Assembly (NCBI GenBank): GCA_964480425.1
Contig: CAYZPY010000071.1
Coordinates: 1 to 12,359 of the forward strand
Length of the DNA: 12,359 nucleotides
Reading direction: 5' to 3'
DNA from: CAYYMD01 sp964480425
GTDB taxonomy: Bacteria > Planctomycetota > Phycisphaerae > SM23-33
Shown here piece by piece: positions 6,916 through 12,359 of the stretch; within the stretch, counting starts at the first letter, position 1, and each line of letters begins with the position of its first letter. Below the pieces are notes generated by a model. The model did no database searches, had not been told where the DNA came from, and saw nothing but the letters and a program-made list of their open reading frames with translations. Position numbers and translations under genes: made by a program.

Positions 6916-9572
6916 TTCGCGCCGCCTGGACGCCCGTCGAGAAGACCTACGAAAAAAAGATCGGCGGTGACTGGTTCTGGGGCGGGCAAACGTGGGACTG
7001 GTTCAACGGCGAAACAAGGCAAGTTACCGACACCATCGACCCGCTGAATCACCGCTCCTGGGGGCTGGAAATCAACAGCGTCCGCGACTCGTGGGTGCGC
7101 GACGTGGTGGTGCGCGACTGCTACAACAACGGCGTCAAGAGCGGGCGGTGCAGTTACATCACCATTCAGGACTCGCAGGTGCACAATCCGGACGGCAAGT
7201 ATTACGAATCCGCACGGTACGTCGCCCGCGCGGGATTCAACATCAGCGGCGATTACACGCTCATCCAGCGCTGCCACACCGACGGTTGCCGGCACAACTT
7301 CAACTACACCGTGGGCCTGCCGCCTAAGGTCATCCTCGACTGCACCAGCGTAAACGATCACGGCGCAGGCGGCTCGCACCAGAGGTACATGCACGGGCTG
7401 CTCTACGACCGCTCGACCGCGGCAATGCAGTCCGGCTCGCGCGGCGGGGGATACTGGCGCGACATGAACGTGGTCTACTGGAATCACGGCGTCGAAAAGA
7501 CCCCGCTGGTCGTCTCGACCCCCCCGCTGTATTGCCCGCCCACCGGATACAAGTGGGGCATCGGGTGCTACGACAACGACCCGTACCAAACCGACCGCAC
7601 CTGGTGGCGATACAAGGGTCCCATCGTGCTGGGCAAGGGCCCATTGGCAGGACGGGCCGTGTGGGACTCGGTAGGCCGGCCCGTCGAACCGTCAAGTCTC
7701 TACGAGGCGCAGCTGAGGGAGCGCCTGGGCCCACAGGCCGTCAAAAACAACCGCATGCAGGTGAACTACAAAACCGCCGCGGCGACTTACTGGCGGCCCG
7801 AACCGCTCGAGGCGGACCGGCGACTCAACGAGGACATCTTCGTCACCCCGCATTACAACCCGGTCCGGTACGTCAAGGTGGACCCGCACTGCTGCGAACT
7901 CCGGTACAAGCCCGCCGACGGGCACAGGATGCCCGATTTTTCCAAGGCGGGATACAAGAACGGGGCGGGTGAAATACCCATGACCGAGGCGAAGATTATT
8001 CTCACCCCCTCGCCCGGCTCGAAGGACGACACGTCCCGCATACAGGCAGCCATAGACAAGGTGTCCAAAATGCCCAAAGACCCCAACAACATGCGCGGCG
8101 CCGTACTGCTTGCGGGCGGGCGATTTAACGTTCACGGAACGCTGAATCTATCCGCCGACGGCGTGGTTCTGCGCGGCGACGGATACATATACGGCCGCAG
8201 CGCCGTCCTGGCTGCGCCTTCGGGCGCGGGCATGCCCGACACGGTCATGATACGCATGTCCGTCGCTTCCGATTGCGGCATCGAAAACATCTATCTGCTG
8301 TCCGGCAAGAGGCCCGCCTTCACCAGCAAAAAAATCGGCAAGTTCGAGCGCAAGTATACGATGGCAAAAGGCGAAAAGGACAATCCCGACCACGCCGGGC
8401 GGGCGATTGAAATAAACGGCGTCCGCGACTGCTGGGTGCGCAACGCAGTGGCGTTCGGTTTCTACAAGACCGGCATCTCCGTGGAAAAAGCCGACGGCTT
8501 GACCATCAAGGACGTGCGCCTGCCCCTGCTCATGGGCGACGCCTACGACGGTTTCGACATGAAGCGAATCGGATACCACCTCGAGTCCGGCGACGTGCTG
8601 GTATTCCGCTCGTCGTCGGCGAACTACCATCTGGGCTTCAGCGTGGGTCGCGGACCGGGCGCGAAGGCATACGTGGACTGCCGCTCGAACGACGCCATGC
8701 GCAACGGCGAACGGCTGTGCCCGGACGGAAACGGTTTTCTGTACGACAATGTAATCGGCAACATCGCACCTGCCGAAGTTTCCGGCCCGGACAAGGGACA
8801 GACCGGCGTTTACTGGAACTCCGCCTGCCGCGACCTGAAGGTAACGCCGGTAGACCCGGACGAGGACCGCGGCGTCACCTGGGCGGCGGGGTGCTTCCGA
8901 CACCTGGACGCCGTTCCGCAAAAGGGTGACAAGCCATACGGCCCGGACGTCAGCAGGGTAATCTGGATCTCCCCGGCGCTGACCGTGGACCCGCGGAGTC
9001 TCTACGAGAAGCAACTGGAGGACCGCCACGGCTGGCAGGCCGTACAGGCGCTGCGCGACGAACTTAACTGGATGCAGTGGAACAAAATCATCTCACAGCA
9101 GCAGGCAAACCTGGCACCGAAGCAACCGATTTTATCTCCGAAGGAACTGTCCGCCCAAATGTCCGGCTGGAATAAAGTCGCCGCCGACAACTGCGGCGTA
9201 AAGGGCGAGTATCCGCACGTTACCAACTTCAAGTGGAGCGACGACAAGCGACGCGGAGCGCCCGACGACGCCGGCAAAATGTTCACCGGGCGCGTCAGGG
9301 GCGGCGTTATTAAAATTAACTACAAAAATCTGAAGGCGTCGAAAAAGTATCGCCTGGTTACGTACATATTCGACCGGTATTCCCAGAAAATCGAGATTGA
9401 CGGCGCGAAGCGGTACTACTGCCGGAACGATAAGCCAAGACGGCCTTGTATCCACGTGCTGGACGTGCCCGCCGAGGTCTACGCCGACGACGGCGAAATA
9501 GCGGTGGTCGTCGAGTCCTACGGCCAGATGCGCCACCCGTACGTCAACGGCGTGGAACTGTGGGAAAAATAA
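6660..9572 (+). CDS. Secreted two-module beta-helix protein, 3' part of the frameshifted gene
   Basis: This holds about 970 codons after the shift; the nominal GTG at 6660 is probably not a real start because no signal peptide or ribosome-binding site precedes it. It completes module 1 (GVENLVIRAAW, SWGLEINSVRDSWVRDVVVR, a typical beta-helix rung series, ending SLYEAQLRERLG). It then holds module 2 from about 7935 (DFSKAGYKNGAG, DDTSRIQAAIDKVS, RGAVLLAGGRFNVHGT, DGVVLRGDG, GVRDCWVRNAVAFGFYKTGI, ending SLYEKQLEDRHGWQAV). The last ~125 residues (from about 9160, SGWNKVAADNCG to NGVELWEK) look like a separate beta-sandwich, possibly carbohydrate-binding. Joined with 5956-6659 the protein is about 1205 residues. 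The role is probably extracellular polysaccharide binding or cleavage serving the upstream uptake operon; no catalytic residues could be assigned. The rest of the frame is clean, with no other stop, suggesting recent damage or an assembly error. Confidence 0.82.
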   Translation: MPDMERPAGRRPYAERGQYVTSTGGGCEGARITGIRGDTVHFDTNVWAPMSEAFDDKPGGGAGTLTKYMPEPDHRISQCGVENLVIRAAWTPVEKTYEKKIGGDWFWGGQTWDWFNGETRQVTDTIDPLNHRSWGLEINSVRDSWVRDVVVRDCYNNGVKSGRCSYITIQDSQVHNPDGKYYESARYVARAGFNISGDYTLIQRCHTDGCRHNFNYTVGLPPKVILDCTSVNDHGAGGSHQRYMHGLLYDRSTAAMQSGSRGGGYWRDMNVVYWNHGVEKTPLVVSTPPLYCPPTGYKWGIGCYDNDPYQTDRTWWRYKGPIVLGKGPLAGRAVWDSVGRPVEPSSLYEAQLRERLGPQAVKNNRMQVNYKTAAATYWRPEPLEADRRLNEDIFVTPHYNPVRYVKVDPHCCELRYKPADGHRMPDFSKAGYKNGAGEIPMTEAKIILTPSPGSKDDTSRIQAAIDKVSKMPKDPNNMRGAVLLAGGRFNVHGTLNLSADGVVLRGDGYIYGRSAVLAAPSGAGMPDTVMIRMSVASDCGIENIYLLSGKRPAFTSKKIGKFERKYTMAKGEKDNPDHAGRAIEINGVRDCWVRNAVAFGFYKTGISVEKADGLTIKDVRLPLLMGDAYDGFDMKRIGYHLESGDVLVFRSSSANYHLGFSVGRGPGAKAYVDCRSNDAMRNGERLCPDGNGFLYDNVIGNIAPAEVSGPDKGQTGVYWNSACRDLKVTPVDPDEDRGVTWAAGCFRHLDAVPQKGDKPYGPDVSRVIWISPALTVDPRSLYEKQLEDRHGWQAVQALRDELNWMQWNKIISQQQANLAPKQPILSPKELSAQMSGWNKVAADNCGVKGEYPHVTNFKWSDDKRRGAPDDAGKMFTGRVRGGVIKINYKNLKASKKYRLVTYIFDRYSQKIEIDGAKRYYCRNDKPRRPCIHVLDVPAEVYADDGEIAVVVESYGQMRHPYVNGVELWEK
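7935..8219 (+). repeat. Internal duplication, copy 2 (start of beta-helix module 2)
   Basis: 95 codons that align with the 94 codons of copy 1 almost without gaps. Divergence at both DNA and protein level indicates an old tandem module duplication rather than an assembly artefact. Confidence 0.75.
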
Positions 9573-9620
9573 ACGGCACCTGCACGTGCAAACGCGATCC
9601 CTCCCTGCCGGGCAGGGAAA

Positions 9621-9719
9621 AAGTACGACCAGGCGCACCGTCCGGTCGTGGAGATGACCGACGCCGTCGGACACGCCGTCCGCGCCACCTGCTTCTACAC
9701 CGGCATCGCCGATTCGGCC
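9621..9719 (+). pseudogene. GH127-family (beta-L-arabinofuranosidase, DUF1680) gene fragment
   Basis: 33 codons read KYDQAHRPVVEM, then TDAVGHAVRATCFYTGIADSA, matching the conserved GH127 block H.PV.EQ.EAVGHAVRA.YMY.GMADVA as I recall it from the family. After ADSA the reading loses family character (Leu/Phe/Gly-rich) and stops at 9786. A full GH127 protein is about 600-800 residues, and the catalytic Cys/Glu and zinc-ligand region is absent, so this is debris and not a functional gene. It lies in the same frame as the preceding gene, directly after its stop, probably by chance. It implies that an arabinofuranosidase gene once stood here, in keeping with a polysaccharide-utilisation locus. 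Short length limits certainty. Confidence 0.72.
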
Positions 9720-9810
9720 ATTCTCGCAGGCGGCATTTTCGACCTTCGCTTATTTTTCGCGTTCCGTGGCGGGGGGAAGGGTTGTTAAATACATGTCGCA
9801 GTACAAGACA

Positions 9811-9815
9811 AGGAG
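9811..9815 (+). promoter_or_regulatory. Ribosome-binding site fixing the start of the second beta-helix gene
   Basis: AGGAG ends 8 bases before ATG 9824. It settles the start: the frame is open back to 9446, but that stretch overlaps the previous gene and the GH127 fragment, and only ATG 9824 is followed by a signal peptide. Confidence 0.75.
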
Positions 9816-9823
9816 AAGTAAGA

Positions 9824-12160
9824 ATGAAAAAGACAATTGTAGTGATCGTGTTTTTAATTTCGGCAGGGGCTAATTTTGCGTCGGGCAGGAATTATTACGT
9901 CGCGCCGGGCGGCAACGACGCCAGTCCGGGGGACAAGACCCGTCCGCTGGCTACGATAGCCCGCGGCGCGGCGAGATTGAAACCCGGCGACACGCTGTAT
10001 CTTCGGGCGGGACGGTATCAAACCCCGGCCGTCATCCGCAACCTTTCCGGCACGGAGCAGGAGCCGATCACCATCGCGGCATACCCGCGAGAGAAGGTTA
10101 TCCTGGACGGCACCGACCATGTGCGCGGGCCCTGGACGCGCGTAACGCCCGATTCGCCCCAGGGTAAACTTATCCAGCGGGCACAGTGGAAGCGGATGCA
10201 GGGCGAACTTTACTGCGCCAAACTCAAAAGCGACGCCTACGCCCTTATTTACGACGGGAAACTGATGACCTCCGCCCGCTGGCCCGAGTGCACCTGGGAC
10301 GCCGAGTTCCGCCTGGACAGGAGCAAGGTTCTTCGCCGGGCGAGCGAGGAAAGCAGGATAGGCGAGTTTTACGACGCGGCCCCGACCCGCCGGGCGGTTG
10401 AGGAGGCCTCGACCTGGGTTGATTACGACCGCGACAAGTACGCGGACCTGAACAAGGAGACACTGGCCCAGACGGGGCTAGATTTCACAGGCGGGGTGGT
10501 GATTATGAATCACGCATGGTGCAACTACGCCGCACGCATCACCGAACATGCCGCCGGTGAGAACCATTTCAGGTGGGACAAGGATTTCAACGGAAGCAAA
10601 GGCCTGCGCGAAGAGGCAATCGATTTCATGCACCACCACGTAAGATGGGACAGGCCGAGCGTCCTTTCACGCAGCAGGCACGCCGGAATCCACTACATGC
10701 TCGAAGGACTTGCCGCCCTGGACAGGCCAGAGGAATGGTGGTACCACAAGCCGACCCGAACGCTGTATTTCATTAGCCCCGACGGCAAAATGCCCCGACC
10801 CGGCAAGACCCGCGTCAAGCGCAGGGACTACGCGATTACACTCAAAAACTGCCAGCACGTTGTGTTGAAGGACTTCGATTTTATCGGTTCGGCGTTCCTG
10901 GTAAGCGAATGTAGAGACACGACCGTGCGGGACTGCACGTTGAAGTTTTCGTCCTATAACAAGTTCGCCCTGAGCAACTTCGACATGCCGGCCACGGCGC
11001 GCGTTGTAAACAGCGGAAGTCGCGGCAATTCGGGATTCGGCAACCGCGTGGTTAACTGTGCGTTTTCGTATCTGGACGGCAACGCCCTGGAGGTTCGAAG
11101 CGATGGCGCCGTGGTGGATAACATTCTGGTTTACCGAACCCAGTATTCCTGCCTGGGCCACGACTCCCGAAGCATAAGTCTCGACGACTGTGACCTGGTG
11201 AGGCGCGTCACCATCAACGACGTTGGGGCGTCGGTGGGCATAAAGGGGCAGGGAGAAACGATATACGAGTTGAACAACATTGCCCGCTTCGGGGGGCTTC
11301 AGTACGACGGTTCGGCGATACAGTCCGGCGGGCGGGATCCGATGATCTACCGGTACAACTGGTCGCACGACCATCTTAAGCGGTCCTTCCGATTCGACGC
11401 GGGAAAATATCCCGAAAAACCGAATCTTCACGGCGAGATGAGTTACAACGTGTCCTGGAACACCCCCGGCGGATACGCGCTCAAGGGCAACGAGCACCTG
11501 TTTCACAACAACATCCTGCTGAGCAAGGGAAAAGGCGTCATGCTTTTTGACCTCAAAGTGTGGGCGAGCACGAACAGGAACACTTTCGTGGCCAACAACG
11601 CCGTTACCGCCTTTACGACCGGAAACAGGGAGCAGCCGAAGGTCCTTTCGATCATGAAGAACAATTTCGTCGACGACGTGGCCTCGCAGTTGCGGGACGT
11701 CGAAAATCTGGATTTCAGGCCGAAAAAGAACAGCAAACTCGTCGACGCCGGATACGTCGTCACTGCCCGGGACGTGCCCTGGAAGAAAACTCCCATCGCC
11801 GGTGAGGGCAAATATGTAGGTAAAGCGCCGGACATCGGGGCGTATGAATACGGTGCAAAGACGTACTGGATACCCGGTTTTCGGCATCCTCACGCCTCGA
11901 CGCCGGTTCCGCCCGACGGCTCAAGGACCGTCCGCCCCGACGCCGACCTGATGTTCCTGGGAGGATACGGCGCGAAGTCGCACGTGGTATATTTCGGCCA
12001 GTCCGCGGATAAACTCGCAAGGCGCGCCGTGCTGACCGGGGGCAACATCTTCTCGCCGGGCGAACTGATCCCCGGGCAAACCTACTACTGGCGCGTGGAT
12101 GCAATGGGAAACGGCAAAGTCGTAAAGGGCAACGTATGGAAATTCACGGTCAAAGAATGA
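9824..12160 (+). CDS. Secreted right-handed beta-helix protein with C-terminal planctomycete beta-sandwich domain
   Basis: Exported protein of 778 aa. Residues 1-21 are a signal peptide (MKKTIVVIVFLISAGANFASG). The mature start, YYVAPGGNDASPGDKTRPLA, is the classic opening of DUF1565/pectate-lyase-like beta-helix proteins, followed by LKPGDTLYLRAG (53-64) and PITIAAYPREKVILDG (81-96). A mixed middle region follows (about 100-340), including a WWYHKPTRTLYFISPDGKMP turn. PbH1-type rungs run over about 345-640 (NCQHVVLKDFDFIG, CRDTTVRDCTLKF, SYLDGNALEVRSDG, SAIQSGGRDPMIYRYNWSHD), ending at DIGAYEYG. The last ~90 residues (from about 690, STPVPPDGSRTVRPDADL to WKFTVKE) form the Fn3-like domain often attached to planctomycete secreted enzymes. 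Its last 46 codons have a decayed paralogue at 5747-5884. It is likely a polysaccharide lyase, hydrolase or binder; the active site and substrate are not identifiable. Confidence 0.9.
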   Translation: MKKTIVVIVFLISAGANFASGRNYYVAPGGNDASPGDKTRPLATIARGAARLKPGDTLYLRAGRYQTPAVIRNLSGTEQEPITIAAYPREKVILDGTDHVRGPWTRVTPDSPQGKLIQRAQWKRMQGELYCAKLKSDAYALIYDGKLMTSARWPECTWDAEFRLDRSKVLRRASEESRIGEFYDAAPTRRAVEEASTWVDYDRDKYADLNKETLAQTGLDFTGGVVIMNHAWCNYAARITEHAAGENHFRWDKDFNGSKGLREEAIDFMHHHVRWDRPSVLSRSRHAGIHYMLEGLAALDRPEEWWYHKPTRTLYFISPDGKMPRPGKTRVKRRDYAITLKNCQHVVLKDFDFIGSAFLVSECRDTTVRDCTLKFSSYNKFALSNFDMPATARVVNSGSRGNSGFGNRVVNCAFSYLDGNALEVRSDGAVVDNILVYRTQYSCLGHDSRSISLDDCDLVRRVTINDVGASVGIKGQGETIYELNNIARFGGLQYDGSAIQSGGRDPMIYRYNWSHDHLKRSFRFDAGKYPEKPNLHGEMSYNVSWNTPGGYALKGNEHLFHNNILLSKGKGVMLFDLKVWASTNRNTFVANNAVTAFTTGNREQPKVLSIMKNNFVDDVASQLRDVENLDFRPKKNSKLVDAGYVVTARDVPWKKTPIAGEGKYVGKAPDIGAYEYGAKTYWIPGFRHPHASTPVPPDGSRTVRPDADLMFLGGYGAKSHVVYFGQSADKLARRAVLTGGNIFSPGELIPGQTYYWRVDAMGNGKVVKGNVWKFTVKE

Positions 12161-12162
12161 CA

Positions 12163-12176
12163 TCGCCGAAAGGCGA
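12163..12176 (+). terminator. Small hairpin after the beta-helix gene, possible weak terminator
   Basis: TCGCC-GAAA-GGCGA forms a perfect 5-bp stem with a stable GNRA tetraloop, 2 bases after the stop codon. No T-run follows, so it is not a canonical intrinsic terminator; it may only protect the mRNA 3' end. Confidence 0.35.
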
Positions 12177-12186
12177 CAAATGGATG

Positions 12187-12214
12187 TGGCCATTGGGAAG
12201 GATTGATTTATAAT
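12187..12214 (+). promoter_or_regulatory. Sigma70-like promoter candidate for the Tat-signal gene
   Basis: A perfect TATAAT at 12209-12214 lies 16 bases after TGGCCA (12187-12192, 4 of 6 matches to TTGACA) in a locally AT-rich stretch, unusual in this GC-rich window. It would give a leader of about 40 bases before ATG 12264. Inference from consensus only. Confidence 0.4.
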
Positions 12215-12263
12215 TATCATGTAACGGGAAATCGCGTTTAATAAAGATAAAAAGGAATAACAG

Positions 12264-12359
12264 ATGGACACAAAGCAGATTGACCGACGCGCGTTTTTGA
12301 AGTTCGCCGGCGCCGCGGCGGCGGCCTCGTCCGTTCCGGCGTTTTCAATCGCAGCCCGC
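12264..12359 (+). CDS. Tat-exported protein, 3'-truncated by window edge
   Basis: Only 32 codons are visible: an N-region MDTKQI, then DRRAFLKFAG with the twin-arginine SRRxFLK-type motif (Arg8-Arg9), an alanine-rich hydrophobic stretch, and VPAFSIAAR where cleavage would fall. AAAGGAA at 12251-12257, 6 bases before ATG, supports the start. A folded, possibly cofactor-containing periplasmic protein is expected. In planctomycetes such signals often precede Gfo/Idh/MocA oxidoreductases, sulfatases or DUF1501 proteins, but nothing visible decides among them. It may be transcribed separately, given the promoter candidate upstream. Confidence 0.8.
   Translation, partial: MDTKQIDRRAFLKFAGAAAAASSVPAFSIAAR

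Larger units (their letters stand above)
9573..9823 (+). other. 251-bp spacer between the two beta-helix genes
   Basis: It contains the GH127 fragment at 9621-9719 and a ribosome-binding site just before 9824. No convincing promoter or terminator hairpin was seen. The frame of the upstream gene stays open after its TAA until 9786-9788, which is how the GH127 fragment becomes readable. Confidence 0.6.

Noticed and set aside
6606..7589. 327-codon minus-strand open frame
   Set aside because: Antisense to the beta-helix gene, whose plus-strand reading has clear family motifs; composition is a GC artefact.
9573..9788. Stop-codon readthrough fusing the beta-helix protein to the GH127 fragment
   Set aside because: The frame is open for 71 codons after TAA, but only 33 resemble GH127 and both sides are junk-like; a short catalytically empty tail is unlikely to be selected.
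9446..9823. Upstream extension of the second beta-helix gene (open frame from 9446)
   Set aside because: It would overlap the previous gene by over 100 bases, gives Arg-rich sequence, and would bury the signal peptide; AGGAG before ATG 9824 marks the real start.
10667..11893. 408-codon minus-strand open frame
   Set aside because: Complement of the 9824-12160 gene with no homology features; a shadow.

Overview
The window looks like part of a Planctomycetota genome (Phycisphaerae/Sedimentisphaerales-like; inferred). The signs are the C-terminal domain built around a YFG...TYYWRVDA...WKFTV pattern, which is common in secreted planctomycete proteins; large secreted right-handed beta-helix proteins; a Tat signal on the last gene; and GC-rich coding DNA. 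All convincing genes are on the + strand. I saw no tRNA, rRNA, CRISPR array or insertion sequence.

Region 1 (2-5518) is a compact catabolic operon. In order it holds the C-terminal two-thirds of an iron-dependent alcohol dehydrogenase, a dihydrodipicolinate-synthase/N-acetylneuraminate-lyase superfamily lyase, a PdxA2-type dehydrogenase, a DUF1537 (four-carbon acid sugar) kinase, and a sodium:solute symporter. The first two overlap by ATGA and the other gaps are 27, 4 and 21 bp. PdxA2 plus DUF1537 kinase is the known core for turning threonate-type acid sugars into dihydroxyacetone phosphate. Adding a Schiff-base lyase and an Fe-ADH suggests a longer route, in which an imported acid sugar may be cleaved, reduced or oxidised, and phosphorylated. 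The exact substrate cannot be read from the sequence.

Region 2 (5519-5955) is a spacer whose 3' part is a decayed copy of the last 46 codons of a gene like the one at 9824-12160, with an in-frame TAG. It also contains a perfect 16-bp palindrome.

Region 3 (5956-9572) is one very large secreted pectate-lyase-like beta-helix gene of about 1205 codons. It is split by an apparent 1-base deletion near 6657-6660 and is built from two internally duplicated modules plus a C-terminal beta-sandwich-like domain.

Region 4 (9573-9823) is a spacer holding a 33-codon fragment of a GH127 (beta-L-arabinofuranosidase family) gene. Both spacers around the split gene therefore carry debris of carbohydrate-active or beta-helix genes, which suggests repeated gene replacement at this locus.

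Region 5 (9824-12359) has a second secreted beta-helix protein carrying the planctomycete C-terminal domain, then a small hairpin, a sigma70-like promoter candidate, and the first 32 codons of a Tat-exported protein.

Together the locus reads as extracellular polysaccharide handling (beta-helix proteins, former GH127) linked to uptake and intracellular breakdown of an acid sugar. That link is inference from gene order.
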